This document shows, piece after piece, positions 34,500-43,812 of a DNA stretch of 64,000 nucleotides. Position 1 is the stretch's first letter, and every line of letters starts with the position of its first letter. The position numbers and the translations under genes are program-made. The notes under the pieces are model-generated. The model saw only the letters and a list, made by a program, of their open reading frames with translations. It ran no database searches and was not told the DNA's origin. Source of the DNA: Eilatimonas milleporae (GTDB lineage Bacteria > Pseudomonadota > Alphaproteobacteria > Sphingomonadales > Kordiimonadaceae); NCBI RefSeq assembly GCF_003688555.1, contig NZ_REFR01000013.1:62001-126000 (forward strand). The letters are read 5' to 3'.

Positions 34500-37148
34500 A
34501 TGAATGTTGTGATCGTTGAATCGCCCGCCAAGGCGAAAACCATCAACAAATATTTGGGTAAGGATTTCAAGGTCCTGGCAAGTTACGGCCATGTGCGTGA
34601 CCTGCCTGCCAAGGACGGCTCCGTCGACCCGGATCAGGACTTCACCATGCGTTGGGAAGTCGACCGCGACTCCCGCAAGCGCCTTAATGATATTGCCGCG
34701 GCGGTCAAGGATGCGGACAGACTGTTTCTGGCGACCGACCCCGACCGCGAGGGGGAAGCGATCAGCTGGCACGTCATGGAAGTGCTGGCACAGAAAAAGG
34801 CCCTGAAGGATGTCGACGTCAAACGCGTCGTCTTCAATGCGATCACCAAATCGGCCGTTCTGAAGGCAATGTCCGAACCGCGCGATCTGGACGGCGAACT
34901 GGTCAATGCCTATCTGGCGCGGCGGGCGCTTGACTATCTTGTCGGTTTCACCCTGTCACCGGTGTTGTGGCGGCGGCTGCCGGGCGCCCGCTCAGCCGGG
35001 CGGGTCCAGTCCGTGGCCCTGAGATTGATCTGTGAGCGTGAGGCCGAGATCGAGCGCTTCACCCCGCAGGAATACTGGACCGTGACCGCCGACCTGTCCG
35101 GTAGCGGCAATCCGTTTTCCGCCCGTCTTTACGGTATGGACGGCAAGAAACTCGGCAAATTTGACCTGAATACCGAGGCACTGGCGCACAATGCCGCAAA
35201 TCGTGTTTCCTCGACCGCACTCAGCGTGGCGGATGTTGAAAAGAAACCGGCCAGGCGCAACCCGCAACCGCCCTTCACCACCTCGACCCTTCAACAGGAA
35301 GCGGCTCGCAAGCTCCGCTTTACCGCCAGCCACACCATGTCGGTGGCGCAGCGTCTGTATGAAGGCAAAACCATTGACGGCGAAGTGACCGGCCTGATCA
35401 CTTATATGCGGACCGACGGTGTCTCGATGGCGGAGGAAGCCATACAGGCGACCCGCGCGCTTGTGGGCACCCGGTACGGCGACAAATATCTGCCCCCCCA
35501 ACCCCGTCGTTACAAGACCAAGGCGAAGAACGCGCAGGAAGCGCATGAAGCCATACGGCCGACCGACCCCGGTCGCCTGCCGCAGCATGTCATGCAGGCC
35601 CTCGACCAGGATGAACGCAAATTATATGAACTGATATGGCGGCGGACACTGGCCAGCCAGATGGAAAGCGCCAGCCTGGAACGCACCACGATCACCATCA
35701 CCGATGCGGCGAGGACACTGGAACTTCGCGCGACGGGCTCCGTCATCACCTTCGACGGCTTTCTGGCCGTTTACGAAGAAGGCCGCGACGATGAGGACGA
35801 GAAGCGTGAAACCCTGCTGCCGAAACTGACAGCGGGCGACAGGCTGACAACGGACAAGGTCACGCCTTCGCAGCATTTCACCGAGCCGCCGGCCCGGTAC
35901 AGCGAAGCGACCCTTGTGAAAAAGCTCGAGGAACTGGGCATCGGCCGCCCGTCGACCTATGCCTCGATTTTGTCCAAACTGCGAGACCGCGACTATGTCG
36001 TCATGGACAAAACCCGTTTCGTACCGGCGGACAAAGGCCGTCTTGTCACGGCCTTCCTGGAAAAATTCTTCGAACGCTATGTAGAATACGGGTTTACCGC
36101 CAATCTGGAAGAACAGCTTGATCATATCTCGGCCGGGGAAGCGGACTGGAAAGCCCTGCTCAGAGACTTCTGGGCGGCCTTCAAACCCGCCACGGAAGAA
36201 GTCATCAGCCGCCGCAACTCGGAAGTGATCGACACGCTCGACGCTTTTCTTGAGCCGATGATGTTCCCGCAGATCGCAGACCAGGAAAACAGTGACGGGG
36301 CCGACGCCCGCCAATGCCCAAGCTGTTCCATCGGACGCCTCGGCCTTAAGATCAGCCGGCATGGTGCCTTTATCGGCTGCTCACGATATCCGGATTGCAC
36401 CTATACACGGCCTTTCGGCAAGGCGGGGGACACGGCCGACACAGGGGCCGCCGACGGTGGTCCGAAAGTACTGGGCCAGGATCCCGATACCGGTCTGGAT
36501 GTCGCCCTGAAAGACGGACGTTTCGGCCCCTATATCCAGCTGGGCGAAGCGGTGAAAGGCGAAGAGAAACCAAAACGCGCCGGCATCCCCAAGGATATGG
36601 ATGTCGGCAGTGTCGACTTCGACATGGCACTGAAATTGCTGTCGCTGCCGCGCACCATCGGCATGCATCCGGAAACCGGTAAAGCCATTTCAAGTGCCAT
36701 TGGCCGTTACGGTCCCTATCTGGCGCACGACGGGGCATATGCCAAACTGCCCTCCAGCGATGAGGTTTTTACCGTCGGTCTGAACCGTGCCGTCAGCCTT
36801 CTGGCCGATGCGGGCGCCAAGAAGCGCGGCGGCACCAAAACCGTGCTGAAGGATCTGGGCACCCATCCGGAGGACGAGGCGCCGATCCGTGTGCTTGACG
36901 GACGATACGGTCCCTATGTCAACCATGGCAAAATCAACGCCACCCTGCCCAAGGGGACGGAACCCGCCGACGTGACGCTGGAACAGGCCCTTGAATGGCT
37001 GGCCGCCAAGGCGGCGAAAGGCACTGGCCGCAAGAAAGCAGCGCCGAAAAAAACGGCCGCCAAGAAAACCACGGCAAAGAAAACGACGGCCAGGAAAACC
37101 GCCACCCGCAAAAAAACGGCAAAAAAGACCGAGGAAACGGCATCCTGA
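34500..37148 (+). CDS. topA: DNA topoisomerase I
   Basis: This type IA topoisomerase relaxes negative supercoils. The 882 residues hold an N-terminal Toprim domain (VIVESPAKAKTINKYLG, DPDREGEAISWH), the catalytic Tyr302 in LITYMRTDG, a single C4 zinc finger (CPSC...CSRYPDC, about residues 605-635) and C-terminal Topo C repeats, each with a GRYGPY or RFGPY motif. The last 45 residues are Lys/Ala/Thr-rich (AAKKTTAKKTTARKT), a histone H1-like tail common in alphaproteobacterial TopA that likely binds DNA nonspecifically. Start ATG 34500. Confidence 0.98.
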   Translation: MNVVIVESPAKAKTINKYLGKDFKVLASYGHVRDLPAKDGSVDPDQDFTMRWEVDRDSRKRLNDIAAAVKDADRLFLATDPDREGEAISWHVMEVLAQKKALKDVDVKRVVFNAITKSAVLKAMSEPRDLDGELVNAYLARRALDYLVGFTLSPVLWRRLPGARSAGRVQSVALRLICEREAEIERFTPQEYWTVTADLSGSGNPFSARLYGMDGKKLGKFDLNTEALAHNAANRVSSTALSVADVEKKPARRNPQPPFTTSTLQQEAARKLRFTASHTMSVAQRLYEGKTIDGEVTGLITYMRTDGVSMAEEAIQATRALVGTRYGDKYLPPQPRRYKTKAKNAQEAHEAIRPTDPGRLPQHVMQALDQDERKLYELIWRRTLASQMESASLERTTITITDAARTLELRATGSVITFDGFLAVYEEGRDDEDEKRETLLPKLTAGDRLTTDKVTPSQHFTEPPARYSEATLVKKLEELGIGRPSTYASILSKLRDRDYVVMDKTRFVPADKGRLVTAFLEKFFERYVEYGFTANLEEQLDHISAGEADWKALLRDFWAAFKPATEEVISRRNSEVIDTLDAFLEPMMFPQIADQENSDGADARQCPSCSIGRLGLKISRHGAFIGCSRYPDCTYTRPFGKAGDTADTGAADGGPKVLGQDPDTGLDVALKDGRFGPYIQLGEAVKGEEKPKRAGIPKDMDVGSVDFDMALKLLSLPRTIGMHPETGKAISSAIGRYGPYLAHDGAYAKLPSSDEVFTVGLNRAVSLLADAGAKKRGGTKTVLKDLGTHPEDEAPIRVLDGRYGPYVNHGKINATLPKGTEPADVTLEQALEWLAAKAAKGTGRKKAAPKKTAAKKTTAKKTTARKTATRKKTAKKTEETAS

Positions 37149-37228
37149 CCGGTACGGTATGTCATCACCCTTGGGCGGCCCGTTTGAATGCCCGCCCGAA
37201 TACGGGAAGGTGACGGCAACAGCATGGT

Positions 37229-39568
37229 ATGGACCATGAAAACGACCCGGCCGCAAAAAAGGACGAAGCGGTGAGCAGCAAAACCGATCCCGCCCCCCCG
37301 CCAAGCCGGGACGAAATCCTTGCGTTCCTCAAAACCGCGGACGGCAAGATCACGAAACGGGAAATCGCCCGCGCTTTCAATGTGCGCGGCCCCGACAAGG
37401 TTCTCCTGAAAAAAATGCTGCGGGAAATGGCCGAGGACGGTCTGATCGCCAAGGATGCCGCGCGTGCCCTGCGGCCGGCCGACCGGCTGCCGGGTGTACA
37501 GGTAGTGGAATTCGCCGGACTGGACGACCACGGCGATGTTCTGGTCCGCCCGGCGGGCTGGAAGGACGAGGCGGCCCCGCCCAGGATTTATCTGGATGAA
37601 CGCAGGCGGGGACGGGGAAAAGGGCCGCGCGTATCGGCCATGGGTCCCGGAGACAGGGCACTTGCACGGCTGATCCCCATTGACGATGGCGGCACACGCT
37701 ATCGGGCGCATGTGTTGAAACGCCTGGAAAGCCTGCCCGACGATATTCTCGGTATTTTTCACGGCGGTTCAGGGGGCGGTCGCCTGCATGCCATCGACAA
37801 GAAAAATCGCGACGACTATCTGATCGCCGAAGGGGACACGGGCGGCGCCGTCGAGGGCGAACTGGTCCTGGCGCAGCCCGTCGGACGCGGCCGCCGCCGA
37901 GGCAGCGGCCCGCGCATGGCCCGCGTCAGCGAACGGCTGGGCGATGTCACAGCGGCACGGTCCATCAGCCTGATCGCGATCCATGCCCACGACATCCCTC
38001 ATGTTTTCCCGGATGACGTTCTCAATCAGGCGAAAGCCGTCACACCGCCCCCTGTGGGCGCGCGCACCGATCTGCGCGCAATACCGCTGATCACCATCGA
38101 CCCTGCCGATGCCCGCGACCATGACGACGCCATTTTCGCCGAAGCGGACAACGATCCCGGCAATCCCGGCGGCTGGCACATCATCGTCGCCATTGCCGAT
38201 GTCGCCCACTATGTCAGCCCCGGCAGCGCACTGGACTGCGAAGCCCGCAAACGCGGCAACAGCTGCTATTTCCCCGACCGTGTGGTGCCCATGCTGCCGG
38301 AAGAACTGTCAGCCGGGCTGTGCAGCCTGAAACCGGGCGAAGACCGCGCGGCCATGGTCGTCCATATCTGGCTGGACGCACAGGGCCACAAACGCCGGCA
38401 TCGTTTTGAACGGGCCATGATAAACAGCCACGCCAATCTGACATACACACAAGCGCAGAGGGCGCTGGACGGAATGGTGGGTGAGGCCGCAGGCCCCCTT
38501 CTGGACAGTGTTCTGAAACCGCTGGCAGGGGCCTTTGGCGCTCTGATGACCGCACGGGAGAGACGCCAGCCGCTGGATCTGGACATGCCCGAACGCCGGA
38601 TTGAACTGGACGATGCCGGTCGTGTCACAGCCATAGCCTTGCGGGAAAGGCTGACCACCCACCGCATTGTCGAAGAATTCATGATACTGGCCAATGTCTG
38701 CGCTGCCGAAACGCTTGAAAAGCATCGCATGCCGCATCTTTACCGTATCCACGAAGAACCGCCCATGGACAAGCTGGAAACGCTGCGGGATTTTCTGTCC
38801 ACGCTGGGCCTGACCCTGACGCGCGGTGCGGTCATGCAGCCGCGCCTGTTTAACGGTATCCTGGCACAGGTCGAGGGCAGCCCCCATGAACGTCTGGTCA
38901 ATGAAGTCGTCCTCAGAAGCCAGACACAGGCCTATTACGGCGCGGACAATCGCGGACATTTCGGGCTGGCGCTGCCACGATATTCACACTTCACCTCGCC
39001 AATCCGGCGGTATGCGGACCTGATTGTCCATCGCGGCCTGATACGGGCGCTGAAACTTGGCAAGGACGGTCTCATCGACGACGAGATGGAAAACCTGGAC
39101 GACACGGGAGAGCATATTTCCGCGACGGAGCGCCGCGCCATGGCGGCGGAGCGGGATTCCACCGACCGGTATCTCGCCGCCTATCTGACCGATCGTGTCG
39201 GTCAGACGTTCAAAGGGCGTATCAGCGGTGTGTCACGCCACGGGCTGTTTGTCGCGCTGGAACCATCGGGCGGGGACGGCCTGATCCCCATTTCCACCCT
39301 GGGACAGGATTATTACCGCCTGGACGAAACCCGACACAGCCTTATCGGCGAAAATTACGGCGAGGAATTTCGTCTTGGCGACGCCGTGGACGTCAAGCTG
39401 CTGGAAGCCAACCGCTTTACCGGGGGCCTCAGGCTGGAACTGGCCGGCGACCGGGACCTGCCCGCTTTCATCAGCGGCAAGCCGAACAGGCGCCCCAGAC
39501 AACGCAGCGCCGGTGCATACGATAAAAACACCAAACCAGGCAAACGCCGAAGCAAAGCCCGCCGTTAG
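37229..39568 (+). CDS. rnr: Ribonuclease R
   Basis: RNase R is a 3'-5' exoribonuclease that degrades structured RNA and acts in trans-translation quality control with tmRNA-SmpB. The 779-residue protein has an N-terminal helix-turn-helix (about residues 28-80), cold-shock domains, an RNB catalytic domain with the Asp cluster DARDHDDAIF and a C-terminal S1 domain (FKGRISGVSRHGLFVAL) followed by a basic tail. It lies 80 bases after topA. It is convergent with the Hpt/pseudo-receiver gene. Confidence 0.97.
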   Translation: MDHENDPAAKKDEAVSSKTDPAPPPSRDEILAFLKTADGKITKREIARAFNVRGPDKVLLKKMLREMAEDGLIAKDAARALRPADRLPGVQVVEFAGLDDHGDVLVRPAGWKDEAAPPRIYLDERRRGRGKGPRVSAMGPGDRALARLIPIDDGGTRYRAHVLKRLESLPDDILGIFHGGSGGGRLHAIDKKNRDDYLIAEGDTGGAVEGELVLAQPVGRGRRRGSGPRMARVSERLGDVTAARSISLIAIHAHDIPHVFPDDVLNQAKAVTPPPVGARTDLRAIPLITIDPADARDHDDAIFAEADNDPGNPGGWHIIVAIADVAHYVSPGSALDCEARKRGNSCYFPDRVVPMLPEELSAGLCSLKPGEDRAAMVVHIWLDAQGHKRRHRFERAMINSHANLTYTQAQRALDGMVGEAAGPLLDSVLKPLAGAFGALMTARERRQPLDLDMPERRIELDDAGRVTAIALRERLTTHRIVEEFMILANVCAAETLEKHRMPHLYRIHEEPPMDKLETLRDFLSTLGLTLTRGAVMQPRLFNGILAQVEGSPHERLVNEVVLRSQTQAYYGADNRGHFGLALPRYSHFTSPIRRYADLIVHRGLIRALKLGKDGLIDDEMENLDDTGEHISATERRAMAAERDSTDRYLAAYLTDRVGQTFKGRISGVSRHGLFVALEPSGGDGLIPISTLGQDYYRLDETRHSLIGENYGEEFRLGDAVDVKLLEANRFTGGLRLELAGDRDLPAFISGKPNRRPRQRSAGAYDKNTKPGKRRSKARR

Positions 39569-39585
39569 CCGGCCCGTTTGTGGGT

Positions 39586-40353
39586 TTACAGAATGCCCAG
39601 CTCGACAAAGACGTCGGCAACACTGTCGGCAAACTTGCTGCCCTTTCGCAGGATCGGCACGGTTTTCGGCAAGTCTTTCAGATGTTCGTCCTTACGGTCC
39701 ACCGTCGCGATCAGCGCGACGGGAATGTCCCGGGTTGTCGGCATCGCCTTAAGGGCGCAGGCAAGGTCAATACCCGACAGTTCCGGCATAACGCGGGAGA
39801 TGATCACCATATCGGGCCGCATGGACGGCACCAGATGAAAAGCATCCAGCGTGGAGGCGACGTTGACGATGCGATACCCGCATTCGATCAGCTCGCGGGT
39901 TACAATCTTGGTGGCGGTGCCGGGCTGCATCACCAGCATAACCTCGATATCGGTCACGGTGATGTCGCCGACTTCGAAACCACCCTTCATCGGCAGCTGG
40001 CGCACGAGGCTGGAAATATCCATCGTTTCACGCTTGACGAAGGCATCAAGGCACTCGGACATACGGTCGACAAAGACCTGCATGTCCCCCTGAATTCTGC
40101 CGTCCACCGCCTTGATATTGAAAAGATAGTCCTCAAAACGGTGGCACATCGCCTTCAGCGCCGTCATGTCGAAACTGGCGGCGACGGCCTTCAACGAGTG
40201 GGTATCCAGACGGATGGTGGCCAGGGTATCCTCCGACTTCACCATCCCGTCACGGAACTGAACAAGCACTTCGTTCATATTGGCAAGGCGATCCTCGGCC
40301 GCGTCAATGGCCTCGGTGCGAAGTTCCTGCATCAGATCTGCGTCGCTTATCAT
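39586..40353 (-). CDS. Hpt domain / degenerate receiver domain protein
   Basis: This 255-residue protein has an N-terminal Hpt domain with phosphorylatable His52 in LDTHSLKAVAASF. The C-terminal receiver-like domain (about residues 130-250) has lost phosphorylation residues: the acceptor Asp is Ser186 (DMVIISRVMP) and the acidic N-terminal pair reads VMQ. The receiver therefore should act only as a docking or dimer module. It may relay phosphoryl groups in the DivK/PleD circuit, as it lies just beyond rpmG and pleD, but this is inference from position. Confidence 0.82.
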   Translation of the reverse strand: MISDADLMQELRTEAIDAAEDRLANMNEVLVQFRDGMVKSEDTLATIRLDTHSLKAVAASFDMTALKAMCHRFEDYLFNIKAVDGRIQGDMQVFVDRMSECLDAFVKRETMDISSLVRQLPMKGGFEVGDITVTDIEVMLVMQPGTATKIVTRELIECGYRIVNVASTLDAFHLVPSMRPDMVIISRVMPELSGIDLACALKAMPTTRDIPVALIATVDRKDEHLKDLPKTVPILRKGSKFADSVADVFVELGIL

Positions 40354-40551
40354 AAATCCCTATCCCACTGGCTTTGACGGTCTTTTAGGGGCATATCCCG
40401 GCCAAACCCGGCATGCACCCGTAACGATACGCGCCTTCATACACCCCTTGTTTCAGAAAAGTGTTACCGCACGGTTAGCACTGCTTTGTACGGTCTGACC
40501 ACATTCGCGGTGCGCAATCTGGCCGAATTTGCATCTTGCGGTCATTGAGTC

Positions 40552-40579
40552 TTGACTTCTTGCCGCCGGCGACTATTGT
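40552..40579 (+). promoter_or_regulatory. Likely rpmG promoter
   Basis: TTGACT (40552-40557) and TATTGT (40574-40579) are separated by 16 bases and lie about 60 bases upstream of the rpmG ATG, in the 286-base gap between the divergent Hpt gene and rpmG. The rest of this gap shows no gene. Confidence 0.5.
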
Positions 40580-40639
40580 CGCGCCCTCGAAGCGGCCGGA
40601 TATGACGGGCCGACAGAATTTTCGTGGAGTTTAAGAGCC

Positions 40640-40807
40640 ATGGCAAAACCGGCGAGCATCAAGATCAAACTGGTCAGCACAGCCGACACGGGTTACTTTT
40701 ATGTGACCAAGAAAAATCCCCGCACCATGACCGAAAAAATGGTCAAGCGGAAGTATGATCCTGTTGTCCGCAAGCATGTGGATTTCAAGGAAGCCAAGAT
40801 CAAATAG
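40640..40807 (+). CDS. rpmG: 50S ribosomal protein L33
   Basis: This is a 55-residue ribosomal protein beginning [20 protein letters not shown] and containing [14 protein letters not shown] and [11 protein letters not shown], the L33 signature. It lacks the Cys pairs found in zinc-type L33, so it is the zinc-independent form. GGAG lies 12-15 bases before the ATG. It is monocistronic, with its own promoter and a strong terminator. The frame is short and easy to miss. Confidence 0.96.
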   Translation: MAKPASIKIKLVSTADTGYFYVTKKNPRTMTEKMVKRKYDPVVRKHVDFKEAKIK

Positions 40808-40828
40808 GACTTATGTCGATCTTTTCGT

Positions 40829-40867
40829 AAGCCGCGCCGGTTTCATCTGAGACCGGCGCGGCTTTTT
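40829..40867 (+). terminator. Rho-independent terminator of rpmG
   Basis: The 11-base stem GCCGCGCCGGT / ACCGGCGCGGC (40831-40841 and 40852-40862) is followed by TTTTT. It ends 2 bases before the stop codon of the convergent pleD gene. Confidence 0.9.
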
Positions 40868-40869
40868 AT

Positions 40870-42249
40870 TTACCCATCGCGGTCGGCAACGACGACCTTG
40901 TTCCGGCCGCCTTCCTTGGCTGCATAAAGGGCCTTGTCCGCCACTTCGAGAAGCTGGCTGGGCGTTTCGTCGGCCTGACTGGCCGCAACACCAATGGAAA
41001 CGGTGATGTTCAGGGGGCCGTCTTTCAGACCGACGTCAAAGGGATTGTCGGCAATTTCCTCGCGCAGGCGCTCGGCGATCATCAGGGCCCAGTCCACCGG
41101 CGTTTCCGGCATCATCACAACGAATTCTTCACCGCCATACCGGGCCGCCAGGTCGACACCGCGAATATTCTTGCCGATACGCATGGCAAATTCCTTGAGC
41201 ACCCGGTCGCCGACGGCATGACCCTGCGTATCATTGACCCGCTTGAAATGGTCGATATCCATCATCAACACCGACAGGGTCTTGCCCTTGCGGTCGGCGG
41301 ACTGAATTTGGGTCTCCATATGGCTGGTCAGATAGTGCCGGTTATACAGCCCGGTCACCGCATCCGTGGTGGCAAGCTGCATGGACATGTGGAAATTTTC
41401 CCACAATTTGTCGGCATAGCGTTTGCGCCGTAACTGCGTCTTGACCCGTGCCAGAAACTCCATGCGGTCAACCGGGCGCACCACATAATCATTGACGCCC
41501 ATTTCAAGGGCCCGGACCAGCAGCTTGGTATTGCCGTCATCCACCATGACCAGAATGGGGACATGACGCGTTTCCTCAAAGGAGCGGAGTTTGGAACATA
41601 CTCTCAGCCCGTCCGTATTGCGCATGGTCAGCGAAACAATGATCAGGTCGAAATTCTTTTCGCGCGCCCGTTCGGCCACATCGTCGCCGCCGGACATAAA
41701 GGTCAGTTCGCCCACATCGTCCAGCGCACGGGCAATCCGTTCCATGACGCGTTCCTGTTCGTCCACGATGAGAATGGACCCATCGGCCGGCAGATTGATT
41801 TCAAGCTCGGTGCTGGGCACGTTGTCCCAGCCCATATTGACGCCGGTGGCCTCACGGTTTCGCAGTTCATCCATCATGACCTTGAGACGGACCAGGGACC
41901 GCACCCGCGCAAACAGGGCCAGGTCCTGAACCGGTTTGGTCAGGAAATCGTCCGCGCCCGCATCCAGACCGGCCACACGGTCGGACGGCTGGTCCAGTGC
42001 GGTAACCATGACAACGGGGATGTGGGCAGTCACCTTGTCCGCTTTGATACGGCGGCAGACTTCAAACCCGTCCATGCCGGGCATCATCACATCAAGCAAA
42101 ACGATATCGGGATGTTCACGACTGATGACTTCCAGCGCCTCCGGGCCGCTAAATGCCGTCAGAACATCGAAATATTCGCTTGTAAGCTTGGCCTCCAGCA
42201 GCTTGACGTTTGGGGGAACGTCATCCACCACAAGTACGCGTGCCGTCAT
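40870..42249 (-). CDS. pleD: Response regulator / diguanylate cyclase PleD
   Basis: PleD makes c-di-GMP on phosphorylation and controls polar development and motility-to-sessile switching. The 459-residue protein has REC1 with acceptor Asp in DIVLLDVMMPGMDG, REC2 with Ser at the acceptor position (DLIIVSLTMRNTDG; the adaptor domain known to be non-phosphorylated) and a GGDEF domain. The signature is RYGGEEF with an allosteric RxxD site (RGVD) nine residues before it. It starts 3 bases after the divK stop, the classic divK-pleD operon of Caulobacter. Confidence 0.97.
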   Translation of the reverse strand: MTARVLVVDDVPPNVKLLEAKLTSEYFDVLTAFSGPEALEVISREHPDIVLLDVMMPGMDGFEVCRRIKADKVTAHIPVVMVTALDQPSDRVAGLDAGADDFLTKPVQDLALFARVRSLVRLKVMMDELRNREATGVNMGWDNVPSTELEINLPADGSILIVDEQERVMERIARALDDVGELTFMSGGDDVAERAREKNFDLIIVSLTMRNTDGLRVCSKLRSFEETRHVPILVMVDDGNTKLLVRALEMGVNDYVVRPVDRMEFLARVKTQLRRKRYADKLWENFHMSMQLATTDAVTGLYNRHYLTSHMETQIQSADRKGKTLSVLMMDIDHFKRVNDTQGHAVGDRVLKEFAMRIGKNIRGVDLAARYGGEEFVVMMPETPVDWALMIAERLREEIADNPFDVGLKDGPLNITVSIGVAASQADETPSQLLEVADKALYAAKEGGRNKVVVADRDG

Positions 42250-42252
42250 GAA

Positions 42253-42618
42253 TTACCCTACAAATTGTTTGACGGTCTCAAGAAAATGGCCGACCGAAAT
42301 CGGTTTTGCGATATAGGCTTCGCAGCCGCCTTCGCGAATCTTTTCTTCATCGCCCTTCATGGCAAAGGCCGTGACGGCAACGACCGGTATGGCGCGCAGG
42401 TCTTCATCTTCTTTCAGCCATTTGGTGACTTCGAGACCGGACACCTCGGGGAGTTGTATATCCATCAGGATCAGATCGGGATGGTGCTCTCTCGCCAGAT
42501 CAAGGGCGGCCATACCGTCACGGGTCTGGATCGTCTCATAATGGTGCGCTTCCAGAAGATCGCAGAACAACTTCATGTTAAGCTCGTTGTCCTCTACGAT
42601 CAGGATTTTCTTCGCCAT
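42253..42618 (-). CDS. divK: Single-domain response regulator DivK
   Basis: DivK is a 121-residue receiver that tunes the DivJ/PleC kinases and the CckA pathway in the cell cycle. It has the full receiver set: acidic pair in VEDNELNMK, acceptor Asp in [13 protein letters not shown], Thr in [11 protein letters not shown] and Lys in YIAKPISV. It lies directly ahead of pleD with a 3-base gap. Upstream at about 42646-42659 is TTAA-N6-TTAA, close to but not matching the CtrA spacing. Confidence 0.95.
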   Translation of the reverse strand: MAKKILIVEDNELNMKLFCDLLEAHHYETIQTRDGMAALDLAREHHPDLILMDIQLPEVSGLEVTKWLKEDEDLRAIPVVAVTAFAMKGDEEKIREGGCEAYIAKPISVGHFLETVKQFVG

Positions 42619-42853
42619 GATACACCCAGACTTTCCCGGCTTTTTTTAATGTGGCTTAATAATAGGCCGCTGCGAGTCTGCATGACAAGACTCTGTGACA
42701 TGTTTAACTGAAGTCATTACATAACTGCAAAACTTGTACGGGCATGATGACCAAGGATTTATCTACGGGAAATGACGCCACAAATCGATACGATAGATCG
42801 GATATTAGGTAAAACAATTCCGTGATGGAATACCCGGTGTGATGGAAGGCCGT

Positions 42854-43144
42854 ATGCTCAAGAATATGATGACACAGGACCGGGCCGAATTGCTTGCTCT
42901 TAGAGCCGTCGAGCACCTGATGCTGGAGGACGCGCGCCGGGATCGTTTTCTGGCACTGACGGGGCTCGACGAAGCGGCACTGAAAGAGACCATTGCCTGC
43001 CGCGAGGGACTGGCCGGGCTTCTCGACTTCTATGTCGGTTTTGAACCGGACCTGCTGTCCCTGGCCGATTATCTCTGCCTGCCCGCGGATGATATCACCA
43101 CCGCGTGGGAGGTCCTGGCGGGGACGCAAAGGCACTGGACATGA
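42854..43144 (+). CDS. DUF3572 family protein
   Basis: This 96-residue cytoplasmic helical protein of unknown function has the family pattern DRAELLALRAVEHL, DRFLALTGLDEAALK and LLDFYVGFEPDLLSLADYL. It is restricted, to my knowledge, mainly to alphaproteobacteria and is usually near divK. ATG 42854 has GGAAGG four bases upstream; alternatives are ATG 42842 and ATG 42866. Its stop overlaps the HAD gene start (ATGA), so the pair is coupled. Confidence 0.82.
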   Translation: MLKNMMTQDRAELLALRAVEHLMLEDARRDRFLALTGLDEAALKETIACREGLAGLLDFYVGFEPDLLSLADYLCLPADDITTAWEVLAGTQRHWT

Positions 43145-43803
43145 CCCTGAGCGCGGAACGCCATGCGGCACACGATCCGGATGACTTCGCCGGGACACTG
43201 GACAACCGTCCCCTGCTGCTTGTGGACGCGGATGAAGTGCTTTTGCGATTCGTCGAAAGACTGGAACGATATCTTGAAAGTCAGGGCCTGTTGTTGCGCC
43301 TGGACAGTTTCCGGCTAAGCGGAAATATCTTCACCCGGGACAGCGGCGCCCCCGTGCCGCCCGCGCATACCAAAGGGCTGATCAGCGATTTTTTTGATGC
43401 CTGTGTCGATGATATCGATGCGGTGCCTGACGCCGCGGCTGCACTTGACCGTTTGTCGGGCGCATACCGGATCGCCATTCTCAGCAATGTGCCGGCCCGG
43501 TGCCGGGACCGGCGCGCGGCAGCCCTTGCCGGTCACGGCATGGCCTTTCCCGTGCTGGCCAACAGCGGTGAAAAAGGTCCTGTCGTCCGCAGTCTTGCCG
43601 ACCGGACACAAGGCCCGGTGGTCTTTATCGACGATCTGCCGCCGCAGGTCAGCTCCGTTGCCGCGCACGCCCCGGAAACCCACCGCATCCACTCGGTGGC
43701 GGACCCGCGTCTTGCCAGATTGATCGGCAAGGCGGAACACGCACATATCCGCCTTGACGACTGGACGGCGCTGGAAGCCCATCTTTTCGGTCTTCTGGCG
43801 TGA
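43141..43803 (+). CDS. HAD-like hydrolase
   Basis: This 220-residue haloacid dehalogenase-fold protein has motif I LLLVDADEVLLRF (Asp-x-Asp), motif II IAILSNVP, the Lys in NSGEKGP and motif IV FIDDLPP. These are the residues needed for phosphohydrolase or phosphotransfer activity; the substrate is unknown. It is coupled to the DUF3572 gene by a 4-base overlap and lies 9 bases ahead of dinB, so the three likely form one transcript. Confidence 0.82.
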   Translation: MTLSAERHAAHDPDDFAGTLDNRPLLLVDADEVLLRFVERLERYLESQGLLLRLDSFRLSGNIFTRDSGAPVPPAHTKGLISDFFDACVDDIDAVPDAAAALDRLSGAYRIAILSNVPARCRDRRAAALAGHGMAFPVLANSGEKGPVVRSLADRTQGPVVFIDDLPPQVSSVAAHAPETHRIHSVADPRLARLIGKAEHAHIRLDDWTALEAHLFGLLA

Positions 43804-43812
43804 GGAAGGGTC

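Noticed and set aside
42646-42659. CtrA-like site TTAA-TGTGGC-TTAA upstream of divK
   Set aside because: The spacer is 6 bases; CtrA sites need 7. Kept only as a near match.
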